Positions 1 to 8,892 of a DNA stretch of 64,000 nucleotides are shown piece by piece. Each line of letters starts with the position of its first letter. Within the stretch, counting starts at the first letter, position 1. The notes under the pieces are model-generated. The model saw only the letters and a program-made list of their open reading frames with translations, ran no database searches and was not told the DNA's origin. Source of the stretch: an uncultured Paracoccaceae bacterium (GTDB lineage Bacteria > Pseudomonadota > Alphaproteobacteria > Rhodobacterales > Rhodobacteraceae); assembly GCA_947500775.1 (NCBI GenBank), contig CANMTD010000003.1, forward strand, positions 248,001-312,000, read 5' to 3'. The position numbers were made by a program, and so were the translations under genes.

Positions 1-1
1 C

Positions 2-1483
2 GCGCTGTCGCGGGTTGGCGTGGTCGATGTCGGATCGAACTCGGTCCGGATGGTCGTGTTCGACGGCGCCGCCCGCAGCCCGGCCTATTTCTTCAACGAA
101 AAACTGATGTGTGCCCTGGGCGCGGGTCTGTCCGAAACCGGACGGCTGAACCCCGAAGGGCGCAAACGCGCCCTCTCCGCCCTGCGCCGGTTCACCCATC
201 TGGCCGAAGGCATGGGGGCCACGCCGCTGCATTCCGTTGCCACCGCCGCCATACGCGAGGCCAAGGACGGCCCCGAATTCTGCGCCCAGGTCGAAGCCGA
301 AACCGGGCTGAAACTGTGGGTCATCGATGGCGCCGAAGAGGCCCGGCTGTCGGCGCAGGGCGTGTTGCTGGGCTGGCCCGACGCCGAAGGGCTGATGTGC
401 GATATCGGCGGGTCGTCGATGGAGCTGGCCGAACTGAAACAAGGCGAGGTCGGCCAGCGCGTGACCTCGCCCCTTGGGCCGCTGAAACTGCGTGATGTGA
501 AGGGCGGCAAAAAAGGGCTGCGCAAACATATCGCGGGCATCGTCGACGATCTGGCCCGCCAGATGGGCACCGGCCACAAACGGTTGTTTCTGGTGGGGGG
601 ATCATGGCGCGCGATTGCCCGGCTGGATATGGAACGGCGCGGCTATCCGCTGACCGTGCTGCATGAATACCAGATGACCCGAAAATCCATTCTGGCGACG
701 CTGAAATGGATTTCTGACAATGATCTGAACGAATTGCGTGCCCGTACCGGCACATCGACCGAACGCATGGCACTGGTGCCGATCGCGTCGGAGGTTCTGA
801 AATCCCTGTTGGCCAAGCTGAAACCGAAAGAGATTTTCGTGTCCAGCTATGGCATCCGCGAAGGGCTGCTGTACGAACAGATGCCCGACCAGCTGCGCAG
901 CCGCGATCCGCTGATCGAGGCCTGCCGCTTTGCCGAATCCAGTTCGGCCCGCCTGCCCGGCTTCGGACGGCGGCTGTACACCTTTGTGCGCCCGCTGTTC
1001 AACGCCGCCAGCCCCGAACGTCTGCGCCTGATCAAAGCGGCCTGCCTGCTGCATGACACCGCCTGGCGCGCGCATCCCGATTACCGGCACGAGGTCTGTT
1101 TCGACAATGCCACCCGCGCCAATCTGGGCGGGCTGGATCATCAGGGCCGGGTGTTTCTGGGACTTGCGCTGTTGCACCGTTATAAAAACAACCGCGCCAG
1201 CAGCCGGTTTGAGCCGCTGTTCGGTCTGCTGACCGAGGCACAGATCAAAGATGCCGAGGTGCTGGGCAAGGCGATGCGCTTTGGCGCGATGTTTTCGACC
1301 CAGGCGCCGGACCAACTGGCCGAACTGCGGTTCTATCCCAAACGCAAACGGCTTGAACTGGTTCTGGACCCCGGCGCGCTTGATCTGTTCGGCGAAGTGG
1401 CCGAGGCGCGTCTGGCCTCGCTTGCCAAGACACTGGGCGTGGAAACCGTGGTCAAAACCGCACGGATCGCGGCCAAACGCTAA
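2..1483 (+). CDS. ppx: Ppx/GppA exopolyphosphatase family protein, 5'-truncated
   Basis: The reading frame is open from the first bases of the window, so the true start lies upstream. A GTG at position 20 exists, but the codons before it continue the conserved N-terminal strand (VGVVDVGSNSVRMVVFDG). Family hallmarks seen are the first phosphate loop (DVGSNSVR) and a second glycine-rich loop, CDIGGSSMELAEL, both typical of the ASKHA actin-like fold. The enzyme removes terminal phosphate from inorganic polyphosphate, and some members hydrolyse pppGpp. The C-terminal part contains an HD-like region (CLLHDTAWRAHPDYRHE), as in long Ppx proteins. About 490 residues are visible. The stop codon overlaps the convergent next gene by four bases. 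The family is clear; polyphosphatase versus pppGpp phosphatase cannot be separated from sequence. Confidence 0.9.
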   Translation, partial: ALSRVGVVDVGSNSVRMVVFDGAARSPAYFFNEKLMCALGAGLSETGRLNPEGRKRALSALRRFTHLAEGMGATPLHSVATAAIREAKDGPEFCAQVEAETGLKLWVIDGAEEARLSAQGVLLGWPDAEGLMCDIGGSSMELAELKQGEVGQRVTSPLGPLKLRDVKGGKKGLRKHIAGIVDDLARQMGTGHKRLFLVGGSWRAIARLDMERRGYPLTVLHEYQMTRKSILATLKWISDNDLNELRARTGTSTERMALVPIASEVLKSLLAKLKPKEIFVSSYGIREGLLYEQMPDQLRSRDPLIEACRFAESSSARLPGFGRRLYTFVRPLFNAASPERLRLIKAACLLHDTAWRAHPDYRHEVCFDNATRANLGGLDHQGRVFLGLALLHRYKNNRASSRFEPLFGLLTEAQIKDAEVLGKAMRFGAMFSTQAPDQLAELRFYPKRKRLELVLDPGALDLFGEVAEARLASLAKTLGVETVVKTARIAAKR

Positions 1484-1812
1484 ATCTCGATCTCGTCTTC
1501 GGGGGATGGGGCGGGCGGCGTTTTGCGGCGGATGATGATATCACCGTTGGGCAGCACCTCGGGCAGGTGATAGGCGTCGAAATCGTCGATCAGGCCCAAC
1601 AGCTCGCGCAGGGCCGGTTCCATATTCTCGGCCAGTTCCTTCAGCGCCGGTTCCATTTCATTGGCCAACCCGCGCAGGAACAGCTTTGTGCCCTCTTCCA
1701 ACAGGCTCATGCCTTCGCGCATGTCATCGGGCATCGGCTCGGTGGGTTCCTGGGCCACGGCGGGGGTCACGGTCAGCAGACCTGACATCAAAAGGCAGGC
1801 AATCCGGTTCAT
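1480..1812 (-). CDS. Small exported acidic protein
   Basis: A 110-residue protein with a clean signal peptide (MNRIACLLMSGLLTVTPAVA, then QEP) followed by an acidic, amphipathic segment with two near-identical blocks (EMEPALKELAE and NMEPALRELLG), probably helical. It is the last gene of a minus-strand operon. An upstream in-frame GTG at 1854 would overlap the preceding stop, but the ATG at 1812 has a G-rich ribosome-binding site and puts the signal peptide at the very N-terminus, so I prefer it. Similar small proteins occur in Rhodobacterales, but I know of no assigned function. The stop overlaps the convergent ppx stop, which leaves no room for a separate terminator. Confidence 0.75.
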   Translation of the reverse strand: MNRIACLLMSGLLTVTPAVAQEPTEPMPDDMREGMSLLEEGTKLFLRGLANEMEPALKELAENMEPALRELLGLIDDFDAYHLPEVLPNGDIIIRRKTPPAPSPEDEIEI

Positions 1813-1850
1813 ACCCCCCGATATAAGGCGGCGGCGGGCGATATTGAAGG

Positions 1851-2885
1851 TCACAGATCAATATCCAGCGACACCGGGAAATGATCGGACGCCGTCAGCA
1901 GGGCCTGACATAATTCGGGATTTCGGAAACAGGCCGGGTCGTCGAACGGATGCCAGATGCGCCAGTTGGGCGACCGGTCGCGCAGATCGGGCGAAATCAT
2001 GATGTAATCCAGCAGCGCCGACAAAAACCGGTCTTCCGAATGGATATAGAACCGGGCCGTCACCGGCGGCGCGCTTAACCGGCCGCGCAGCGCCTGTTCC
2101 ACATGCGGGTCAAACAGCCGCAGCGCCGGGTCGTCCTGATTGGTACCCAGCACCACCTCGACCCCCGACCGGCCGAACAGTTTTTCATATTCATCCAGAC
2201 CGGGACCATCGTTGAAATCCCCCAGCACGATCAGCGGATCGCCCGCCGCCAGATGCGCCGCCGCGCGCTGGCGCAGCCAGATGCATTGCGCCAGTTGCTT
2301 GCGGCGGTTGTCAATGGCCAGACGCATCATCTGATCCGGGGTCTTGGCGCCATGCGGCGCCTTGGATTTGGCGTGGACCCCGATCAACCGCACCCGGTTG
2401 CCGGCTGCGGTCTGCACCTCCAGCTCCAGCGGTGGTTTGGAAAACCGGATCAGTTCTGGGTCGGCATCCACGTCGACGTCCCAGCGGAACACTCCGTCAA
2501 AGCGCGGCGCATCCCGTGAGCCCTGTTTGCCGGTCTGTTCGCCCAAGGGGTCGTGCCGGGGGGTCAGCGCGCCCGGATCATACAGCAGCGCGATTTCCTG
2601 CTGGGTGTGGTTTTCAAACCCGATGATCGCGCGGCGCGCGCGCAACTGCATCACCTTTGCGAAATTTTCCAGCGCGGGCACGGTGGCGCGTTTGCCGTTG
2701 TGATCGGGCGCCTCGATCACCAGCACCGCATCGGCATCCAGCGCGGTAAAGACCTTGCCCAAAGCTTCGACCTGTTCGAAACGTTTGACGTCCTGCCGCC
2801 CCGACCAGCCAGTATCAGCCAGCAGGTTTCCGTCATTGTCGAACAGGTTGTTGAACCATTCGACGTTGTAGGTGGCTATTCTCAC
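1851..2885 (-). CDS. Endonuclease/exonuclease/phosphatase family protein
   Basis: This 344-residue protein has the EEP (DNase I-like) fold motifs in order: RIATYNVEWFNN at the N-terminus, VIEAPDHNG (metal-binding Glu), a central HAKSKAPHG, LGDFNDGP near residue 223, and SDHFPVSLDI at the C-terminus. These give the acidic metal site and catalytic His/Asp pair of metal-dependent phosphodiesterases. No signal peptide is visible, so it is probably cytoplasmic. Its ATG overlaps the stop of the DnaJ gene by four bases (ATGA), so translation is likely coupled. The substrate (DNA, lipid or small phosphodiester) cannot be inferred. Confidence 0.85.
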   Translation of the reverse strand: MRIATYNVEWFNNLFDNDGNLLADTGWSGRQDVKRFEQVEALGKVFTALDADAVLVIEAPDHNGKRATVPALENFAKVMQLRARRAIIGFENHTQQEIALLYDPGALTPRHDPLGEQTGKQGSRDAPRFDGVFRWDVDVDADPELIRFSKPPLELEVQTAAGNRVRLIGVHAKSKAPHGAKTPDQMMRLAIDNRRKQLAQCIWLRQRAAAHLAAGDPLIVLGDFNDGPGLDEYEKLFGRSGVEVVLGTNQDDPALRLFDPHVEQALRGRLSAPPVTARFYIHSEDRFLSALLDYIMISPDLRDRSPNWRIWHPFDDPACFRNPELCQALLTASDHFPVSLDIDL

Positions 2886-3568
2886 GCCGCCCTCTTGGTC
2901 TGGATCTCTTCCCAGGCAAGGTTGATCGCGATCAGCCGTTTTTCAGCCAGTCTGATCGCCTCTTCGGGGACGCCGCGGGCGGCCAGCCGGTCGGGATGGG
3001 TTTCGCGCACTTCGGCCCGCCACACGCTGCGGATATCCTCCAGCGGGGCGTCATGCGGCACCCCCAGAATATCAAAGGGATCGCGTTCGGCATCGGGGAC
3101 AAACCGGCTGCGCAGGGCTTTGAACTCCCGCTCGGGCATGCCGAAGATTTCAGAAACGCGGGCCAGGAACTGATCTTCGTTCGGGTGGTATTCGCCATCG
3201 GCCATCGCGATATGAAACAGCCCCTCCATCAGGTAACACATCGGCGGGCTGTCGTGGTCGTTGAACATCCGGCTGATGCGTTTGGCGTATTCCTCAAAAC
3301 CCGCCACATCCTGCCGGGCCATGTTGAACAGCCGCGCGGCATTCGCCTCTTCGTCTTTGGGGATCGCAAAGACCTCGCGGAAGGCGGTCACCTCATCGCG
3401 GGTGACATGCCCGTCCGCCTTGGCCATCTTGGCGCCCAGCGCGATCACCGCGATGGCAAAGGCCACCGACCGTTCGGGGGGCGTGCGCAGACGTTCAAAA
3501 ACCTCGCTCAGGCTTTGGCCTTGGGCAAGGGCGGAAACGGCGTCGGATATACGGGTCCAGATCGACAT
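2882..3568 (-). CDS. TerB/DnaJ-domain co-chaperone, DjlA-like
   Basis: The 228-residue protein has an N-terminal TerB-like helical domain (about residues 30-150, with KADGHVTRDE and DGEYHPNEDQ metal-binding-type loops) and a C-terminal J domain (about 160-228) retaining the diagnostic HPD tripeptide in ETHPDRLAARG, which stimulates DnaK ATPase. Unlike Escherichia coli DjlA it has no N-terminal membrane helix. The frame is open far upstream, but the ATG at 3568 starts a normal domain and lies downstream of the acetyltransferase stop, so the longer frame is rejected. It overlaps the following EEP gene by four bases. Confidence 0.88.
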   Translation of the reverse strand: MSIWTRISDAVSALAQGQSLSEVFERLRTPPERSVAFAIAVIALGAKMAKADGHVTRDEVTAFREVFAIPKDEEANAARLFNMARQDVAGFEEYAKRISRMFNDHDSPPMCYLMEGLFHIAMADGEYHPNEDQFLARVSEIFGMPEREFKALRSRFVPDAERDPFDILGVPHDAPLEDIRSVWRAEVRETHPDRLAARGVPEEAIRLAEKRLIAINLAWEEIQTKRAA

Positions 3569-3609
3569 GAGGGCAGAGTATCGGTTGATGGCGGCGGTGT
3601 CAGTCCGGT

Positions 3610-4101
3610 TTAAAGAATTTTCTGCATCAGCACGAGGTCCAGCCATTGCCCCGCCTTGAACCCCACTTCGGGCAGGTGGCCGACCATGGCGAACCCCAGC
3701 GCCCTGTGGAATGCGATTGCGCCTGTGTTTACACCGCTGATCCCGGCAATCAGGCTGTGCACCCCCGCCGCCTGAGCCGCCTGTTCCAGCGTCTGCATCA
3801 GCGCCCGCCCCGTGCCGCGCCCCTGTGCCGCAGGGGCCAGCATGATGCTGTGTTCCATCGTCGCGGCATAGCCCGGCCCCTTGCGAAACGCGCCATAGGT
3901 GGCAAAGCCCAGAATCGCCCCATCGGCATCTTCGGCCACCAGAAACGGCACCCCCGCCGCTTTCTTGGCCACCAGCATCGCGGCCAGATGCGCCGGGGTT
4001 TGTTCGACATCGGTAAAGGTGATCAGCGTATCGCGGATGGTGGGATTCCAGATCGCGGCGATCGCCGGGCAATCTGCTTCGGTGGCGGGGCGGATTTTCA
4101 T
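3610..4101 (-). CDS. GNAT N-acetyltransferase, phosphinothricin-acetyltransferase type
   Basis: A complete 163-residue GNAT domain. The N-terminal MKIRPATEADCPAIAAIWN and the segment TLITFTDVEQTP match the layout of the phosphinothricin/methionine-sulfone acetyltransferase branch. The acetyl-CoA pyrophosphate loop is AAQGRGTGRALM, and the C-terminal part reads NTGAIAFHRALGFAMVGHL. It likely acetylates a small amino-acid-like substrate or toxin, but specificity is inferred from general layout only. The ATG overlaps the stop of the VOC gene by four bases, and a 41-bp gap separates it from the DnaJ gene, so all five genes from 4715 to 1480 look co-transcribed. Confidence 0.85.
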   Translation of the reverse strand: MKIRPATEADCPAIAAIWNPTIRDTLITFTDVEQTPAHLAAMLVAKKAAGVPFLVAEDADGAILGFATYGAFRKGPGYAATMEHSIMLAPAAQGRGTGRALMQTLEQAAQAAGVHSLIAGISGVNTGAIAFHRALGFAMVGHLPEVGFKAGQWLDLVLMQKIL

Positions 4102-4715
4102 GACAGGGTGACCCGGCCGCCCGGCGTGTCGATAAGCGCGCGCAAGGCGATGTCGGGGGCGGTGTGGAAGCTGACCTTGGGGTCGCTGAACACCGGCGAC
4201 AGCACGGCTTGCAGGTCTGCGGCCTGCGGATGGAACAGCTCCAGCCGCAGCAACCGGCACCCCACATCGGGCAGCATCGCCGCCGGATGGGCCGCGCCCT
4301 GCCACGCGATCAGCGCGGGCGACACCCCGTCGAAGGGCAGCTTGCCATCCTCGGGCACGGCCATTTGCCAGCGCAGATCGCCGCGTGACAGGGCCATCGG
4401 CACCCCCGAGCCATCCGGCATTGCCGTCAGCCCCGCCGCCATGTCCCCTGCCCGCACAATCCAGTTGGTCAGGCGGGGCGGTCCGGTGAAATTGTCCAGA
4501 TCGAACCACCGTGGCCGGTCCGGCGCGGGGGCGGCGGGGTCAATGGCAATGACCTCCAGATACAGCTCTGGCCCCAACCCCAGCAGACGGTTGTGGGTCC
4601 CCATCGCCGGATGTTCGCCGCCTGCCGCCAAGGGCACACCCAACAACGCCTCGATCGCGGCAACGCCGCCATCCAACGTCGTGGCGGAAACCGCCAGATG
4701 ATCCAGTTCCAGCAT
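4098..4715 (-). CDS. VOC/glyoxalase-like domain protein
   Basis: The 205-residue protein begins MLELDHLAVSATTLDGG, the usual opening strand and helix of the glyoxalase-like domain (PF13468 type). The segment MGTHNRLLGLGPELYLEVIAID supplies the metal-binding strand (His and Glu). A second half (LPDVGCRLLRLELFHPQA) follows. The ATG at 4715 was chosen because the conserved domain starts there; the 28 codons upstream in the same frame look non-coding. First gene of the minus-strand operon and divergent from nhaA, with 119 bp between the two starts. The reaction is unknown; the fold supports metal-dependent lyase, isomerase or dioxygenase chemistry, or resistance-protein-like binding. Confidence 0.82.
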   Translation of the reverse strand: MLELDHLAVSATTLDGGVAAIEALLGVPLAAGGEHPAMGTHNRLLGLGPELYLEVIAIDPAAPAPDRPRWFDLDNFTGPPRLTNWIVRAGDMAAGLTAMPDGSGVPMALSRGDLRWQMAVPEDGKLPFDGVSPALIAWQGAAHPAAMLPDVGCRLLRLELFHPQAADLQAVLSPVFSDPKVSFHTAPDIALRALIDTPGGRVTLS

Positions 4716-4834
4716 AGACGTGCCTTTTAACAACAATTGCTGCAGTAATGACCCAATACGACCGCTATACGATTGAAATTTGCAGAGTTTACCCCACATG
4801 CGGTAATTGATGACTTTAACACTCGGGATTGTAC

Positions 4835-6031
4835 ATGTTTTTGCGCGCCTTCGACAGATTTTTCAACCATGATGCCTCGGGCGGTATCCTTTTGATGTTA
4901 TCGGCTGTGGCCGCGCTGATGGTGGCCAATTCCGGCCTGCAACCGTTTTACGAGGGCGCTCTATCGTCCTATCTGGCAGTCACTTTGAACGGCGACGGCC
5001 TGCAGAAACCGCTGATCCTGTGGATCAACGACGGGCTGATGGCGGTGTTCTTTTTCCTGATCGGGCTGGAACTGAAACGCGAGTTGCTGGAGGGCAAGCT
5101 GAAGAACCCCGCCGATGTGGTTCTGCCCGGCATGGCAGCGGTGGGCGGTATGATCCTGCCCGCGCTGGTCTATCTGGTCTTCAACTGGGGCAATAGCGCG
5201 ACCGTTGGCGGCTGGGCCATTCCGGCGGCCACCGATATCGCCTTTGCGCTGGGGGTTCTGGCCCTGTTGGGCGACCGGGTGCCATCGGCACTGAAGGTTT
5301 TCCTGCTGACGCTGGCCATTCTGGACGATCTGGGCGCCATCGTGATCATCGCGCTGTTCTATACCGCCGAGTTGAAAATCGACTATCTGTATCTGGCGCT
5401 GGTCCCGCTGGCCGGGCTGATCTGGCTGAACCTGAAAGGCGCGCACCGGGTGGCGCCCGCGATCCTGCTGGGCACGGTGATGTGGTTCTTTGTGCTGAAA
5501 TCAGGCGTGCATGCCACGCTGGCCGGGGTGATCACCGCCTTCTGCATTCCGCTGACCGACAAATGGGGCAAATCCCCGCTGCACGCGCTGGAAAACGCGT
5601 TGTCACCCTATGTGCTGTATCTGATCGTGCCGGTTTTCGCCTTTGCCAATGCTGGCGTGGTGCTGAAGGGCATGGCCTTTTCCGATCTTCTGGCGCCCCT
5701 GCCCGTCGGAATCGCGCTGGGGCTTGTCCTTGGCAAACAACTGGGCGTGTTTGGCGCGACATGGCTGATGGTGCGGCTGGGGCTGGCGAAACTGCCGCAC
5801 GGGGTGCGCTGGGTGCATATTTACGGGCTGGCCTGTCTGGCCGGGATCGGGTTCACCATGTCACTGTTCATCGGATCGCTCAGCTTTGGCGATCCGGCGC
5901 TGATGAACGATGTGCGGCTGGGCGTGCTGTCGGGCAGCGCCATATCGGCGCTGACCGGGTTCGGGGTGTTGTGGCTGGCCGCGCGGCGTGATGCCGCGGC
6001 GGCCATGGCCACGGCGGACCAGGGCGCCTGA
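4835..6031 (+). CDS. nhaA: Na+/H+ antiporter NhaA
   Basis: A 398-residue inner-membrane protein with about 12 hydrophobic segments. It opens FLRAFDRFFNHDASGGILLM, carries the loop GLELKRELLEGKL and the conserved PAATDIAFALGVLALLGDRVP, and retains the adjacent aspartates of the ion site in LAILDDLGAIV. It exchanges cytoplasmic Na+ for external protons, which fits a marine, ectoine-making organism. A TTG two codons earlier is possible, but the ATG at 4835 has GGGA at the right distance, so it is preferred. Length is standard for the family. Monocistronic; the convergent mutase gene ends 12 bp downstream. Confidence 0.96.
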   Translation: MFLRAFDRFFNHDASGGILLMLSAVAALMVANSGLQPFYEGALSSYLAVTLNGDGLQKPLILWINDGLMAVFFFLIGLELKRELLEGKLKNPADVVLPGMAAVGGMILPALVYLVFNWGNSATVGGWAIPAATDIAFALGVLALLGDRVPSALKVFLLTLAILDDLGAIVIIALFYTAELKIDYLYLALVPLAGLIWLNLKGAHRVAPAILLGTVMWFFVLKSGVHATLAGVITAFCIPLTDKWGKSPLHALENALSPYVLYLIVPVFAFANAGVVLKGMAFSDLLAPLPVGIALGLVLGKQLGVFGATWLMVRLGLAKLPHGVRWVHIYGLACLAGIGFTMSLFIGSLSFGDPALMNDVRLGVLSGSAISALTGFGVLWLAARRDAAAAMATADQGA

Positions 6032-6042
6032 GCGGGCCGTGA

Positions 6043-8172
6043 TCAGGCCCGGGCCGCGCGGATCAGTTTCAGGATGTCCTGCGCGGCCTCGGGGATATTG
6101 GTGCCCGGACCGAAGATCGCCTTGACGCCGTTGTCATAGAGGAACTGGTAATCCTGCTGCGGGATCACGCCGCCGCAGATGACGATGATCTCGCCCGCGC
6201 CAGCCGCGTTCAGCGCCTGCACCAGCTTGGGCGCCAGCGTCTTGTGCCCCGCCGCCTGAGAGCTGATCCCGATCACATGCACATCGTTGTCGATGGCATC
6301 CTGCGCGGCTTCATCCGGGGTCTGGAACAGCGGGCCCACATCGACATCGAAACCGATATCGGCAAAGGCAGTGGCGATCACCTTGGCCCCGCGATCGTGC
6401 CCGTCCTGCCCCATCTTGACGACCAGCATGCGCGGGCGGCGGCCCTCTTGCTCGGCGAAATCCTCGACCGATTTCTGAATGGCGGCAAAGCCTTCGTCGC
6501 CTTCATAGGCGGCGCCATAGACCCCGGCCAGGGTCTTGACCTCGGCGCGGTGGCGGCCGAATTCCTTTTCCATCGCCATGGAAATCTCTCCTACAGTTGC
6601 GCGGGCGCGGGCAGCCTCGACCGCGGCGTCCAACAGGTTGCCGCCCGCTTGCGCGCGGCGGGTCAGTTCGTTCAGCGCGGCGGTGCAGGCGTCTTCGTCG
6701 CGGGTGGCGCGGATCTGGGCCAGACGGGCGACCTGCGCTTCGCGCACGGCCATGTTGTCCACATCCAGAATGTCGATCGGGTCCTGCTTGTCCAACCGGT
6801 ATTTGTTGACGCCGACGATCACCTCTTCGCCCCGGTCGATCATCGCCTGACGGCGCGCGGCGGATTCTTCGATCCGCAGCTTCGGCATGCCTGAGGCCAC
6901 GGCCTTGGTCATGCCACCCATTTCTTCGACCTCTTCGATCAGGGCCCAGGCCTTTTCGGCCAGTTCGCTGGTCAGGCTTTCGACGTAATAGCTGCCTGCC
7001 AGCGGGTCGACGACATTGGTGATGCCGGTTTCTTCCTGCAGGATCAGCTGGGTGTTACGGGCGATGCGGGCGGAAAATTCGGTGGGCAGGGCAATCGCCT
7101 CGTCCAATGCGTTGGTGTGCAGTGATTGAGTACCGCCCAATGCGGCGGCCATCGCCTCGTATGCCGTGCGGACCACGTTGTTATAGGGGTCCTGTTCCTG
7201 CAACGACACGCCGCTTGTCTGGCAATGGGTGCGCAGCATTTTCGAACGTTCCGACTGCGCGCCGAATTCGGTCATGATGCGGTGCCACAACTGGCGCGCG
7301 GCGCGCAGCTTGGCGGCCTCCATGAAGAAGTTCATGCCGATGGCAAAGAAGAAGCTCAGACGGCCTGCGAATTTATCCACGTCCATGCCCGCAGCAATCG
7401 CCGCGCGCACGTATTCGCGCCCGTCGGCCAGGGTATAGGCCAGCTCTTGCACAAGGTTCGCGCCCGCCTCTTGCATGTGATAGCCCGAGATCGAGATGCT
7501 GTTGAACTTGGGCATTTCGTTGGACGTATATTCAATGATGTCGGAAATGATCCGCATCGACGGTTCGGGCGGATAGATATAGGTGTTGCGGACCATGAAT
7601 TCCTTCAGAATGTCATTCTGAATCGTGCCCGCCAGCAGCGCCTTGTCGTGCCCCTGTTCCTGCCCCGCGACGATGAAATTCGCCAGAATCGGGATCACCG
7701 CGCCGTTCATCGTCATGCTGACCGACACTTTGTCCAACGGAATGCCGTCGAACAGGATTTTCATATCCTCGACAGAATCGATGGCCACGCCCGCCTTGCC
7801 CACATCGCCTTCGACGCGGGGGTGATCGCTGTCATAGCCGCGGTGGGTCGCCAGATCGAAGGCGACGCTGACCCCCTGCTGCCCGGCGGCAAGGTTCTTG
7901 CGGTAAAAGGCGTTGGATTCCTCGGCGGTGGAAAACCCGGCGTATTGGCGAATGGTCCAGGGGCGGCCCGCATACATCGTGGCCTTGACCCCGCGTGTGA
8001 ACGGCCCGACGCCCGGAATTTCCCCCATCTGCGGCAGATCGGCGACATCCTCGGCGGTATACAGCGGTTTGACCTGAATGCCTTCCAGCGTGTCCCACGT
8101 CAGATCCTCAAGCGGACGGCCCCGCAGTTCAGCACTGGCCAGATCGCGCCAGGTTTTGGTGTTTTCGGTCAT
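6043..8172 (-). CDS. scpA: Methylmalonyl-CoA mutase, single-chain
   Basis: A 709-residue adenosylcobalamin enzyme converting (R)-methylmalonyl-CoA to succinyl-CoA, the last step of propionyl-CoA assimilation. The N-terminal catalytic TIM barrel (about 1-540) contains [20 protein letters not shown] and [13 protein letters not shown]. The C-terminal B12-binding domain (about 575-709) has [15 protein letters not shown], with the lower axial histidine near residue 592, and further [11 protein letters not shown] and GGVIPQQD. Length matches the catalytic chain of homodimeric or alpha-type mutases. A good Shine-Dalgarno (AAGGA) precedes the ATG. It lies downstream of pccA but is separated from it by DUF4174 on the other strand, so it probably has its own promoter. 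No cobalamin riboswitch is evident in the short leader. Confidence 0.97.
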   Translation of the reverse strand: MTENTKTWRDLASAELRGRPLEDLTWDTLEGIQVKPLYTAEDVADLPQMGEIPGVGPFTRGVKATMYAGRPWTIRQYAGFSTAEESNAFYRKNLAAGQQGVSVAFDLATHRGYDSDHPRVEGDVGKAGVAIDSVEDMKILFDGIPLDKVSVSMTMNGAVIPILANFIVAGQEQGHDKALLAGTIQNDILKEFMVRNTYIYPPEPSMRIISDIIEYTSNEMPKFNSISISGYHMQEAGANLVQELAYTLADGREYVRAAIAAGMDVDKFAGRLSFFFAIGMNFFMEAAKLRAARQLWHRIMTEFGAQSERSKMLRTHCQTSGVSLQEQDPYNNVVRTAYEAMAAALGGTQSLHTNALDEAIALPTEFSARIARNTQLILQEETGITNVVDPLAGSYYVESLTSELAEKAWALIEEVEEMGGMTKAVASGMPKLRIEESAARRQAMIDRGEEVIVGVNKYRLDKQDPIDILDVDNMAVREAQVARLAQIRATRDEDACTAALNELTRRAQAGGNLLDAAVEAARARATVGEISMAMEKEFGRHRAEVKTLAGVYGAAYEGDEGFAAIQKSVEDFAEQEGRRPRMLVVKMGQDGHDRGAKVIATAFADIGFDVDVGPLFQTPDEAAQDAIDNDVHVIGISSQAAGHKTLAPKLVQALNAAGAGEIIVICGGVIPQQDYQFLYDNGVKAIFGPGTNIPEAAQDILKLIRAARA

Positions 8173-8271
8173 CGGGTCATCCTTCTTTTCTGGCCTTCAC
8201 ACCCGCCTTGGCGGTGATTGGCCTTCGCTTTCCTCTTGCACACGCCTATATCTGGCTTGGTAGGAGGATTT

Positions 8272-8742
8272 ATGTTTAAAACTCTGGTTCTGATCGGCGC
8301 GGTGTTGGCGCCAATGGCGGCCCATGCCACCGATGCGGCAACGGATACGCCGCTGGCACAATGGCAGGCCGACGGCACGGTCATCTTTGATGCGGCCGAT
8401 GTGGATATCGACGATTTCCAATGGGTGGCGCGCCCCATCGTGATCTTTGCCGACAGCGCGGCCGATCCGCGGTTCCGGCAACAGATGGAACTGCTGGCCG
8501 CCCTGCCGGACGAATTGGTCACCCGCGACGTCGTTCTGATCACCGACACCGATCCGGCCGCGAAATCGGCGCTGCGCACCAAATTGCGCCCGCGCGGGTT
8601 CATGTTGGCGCTGATCGGCAAGGATGGCGGCGTGAGACTGCGCAAACCCCTGCCGTGGGACGTGCGCGAACTGTCACGCTCGATCGACAAAATGCCCCTG
8701 CGACAACAGGAAATCCGCGACCGGCGCGCCCCCACCGAATAG
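8272..8742 (+). CDS. DUF4174 domain exported protein
   Basis: The ATG at 8272 follows a perfect AGGAGG and starts a signal peptide (MFKTLVLIGAVLAPMAAHA); an in-frame ATG 54 bp upstream is rejected for that reason. The 156-residue product has the thioredoxin-like DUF4174 layout: RPIVIFADSAADPRFRQQ, ELVTRDVVLITDTD, RGFMLALIGKDGGVRLRK and the terminal IDKMPLRQQEIRDRR. No CXXC pair is present, so redox activity is doubtful. Predicted periplasmic; function unknown. It is divergent from the mutase gene across 99 bp. Confidence 0.85.
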   Translation: MFKTLVLIGAVLAPMAAHATDAATDTPLAQWQADGTVIFDAADVDIDDFQWVARPIVIFADSAADPRFRQQMELLAALPDELVTRDVVLITDTDPAAKSALRTKLRPRGFMLALIGKDGGVRLRKPLPWDVRELSRSIDKMPLRQQEIRDRRAPTE

Positions 8743-8751
8743 GCAGCCGCC

Positions 8752-8780
8752 TTGCGACGGGCGCTAAAGTCACCTATATT
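8752..8780 (+). promoter_or_regulatory. Sigma-70-like promoter
   Basis: TTGCGA and TATATT are separated by exactly 17 bases (8752-8757 and 8775-8780), a near-consensus housekeeping promoter. It sits between the DUF4174 stop and a 21-codon frame with its own ribosome-binding site. Transcription would begin near 8787. Confidence 0.55.
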
Positions 8781-8826
8781 AAAGGCATCAAGGCGATGCT
8801 TTGGTACACAGGTTATGGAGGTTATC

Positions 8827-8892
8827 ATGTCCAAGGAAACCTATACCCCTATCCCGACAACCGGCCGGACGGGTCCGCGTCCGGGGTATTGA
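8827..8892 (+). CDS. Possible 21-residue small protein
   Basis: A short frame encoding MSKETYTPIPTTGRTGPRPG plus a final Tyr, too short for usual gene calling. GGAGG lies five bases before the ATG, and a well-spaced promoter lies about 50 bp upstream. The last codons overlap the 3' end of the minus-strand membrane-protein gene by 44 bp, and a small GC stem (CCGGACG...CGTCCGG) covers its end. The peptide is polar, Thr/Pro/Gly-rich, and neither a signal peptide nor a membrane segment. It could be a real small protein, or the promoter may drive a short regulatory transcript. Confidence 0.4.
   Translation: MSKETYTPIPTTGRTGPRPGY

Noticed and set aside
4805-4820. TTGAT-GACT-TTAAC as an FNR box before nhaA
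   Set aside because: The second half-site matches ATCAA poorly; only the first half is conserved.
8173-8271. Cobalamin riboswitch before methylmalonyl-CoA mutase
   Set aside because: The divergent gap is only 99 bases and shows none of the conserved B12-box sequence; too short for the structure.
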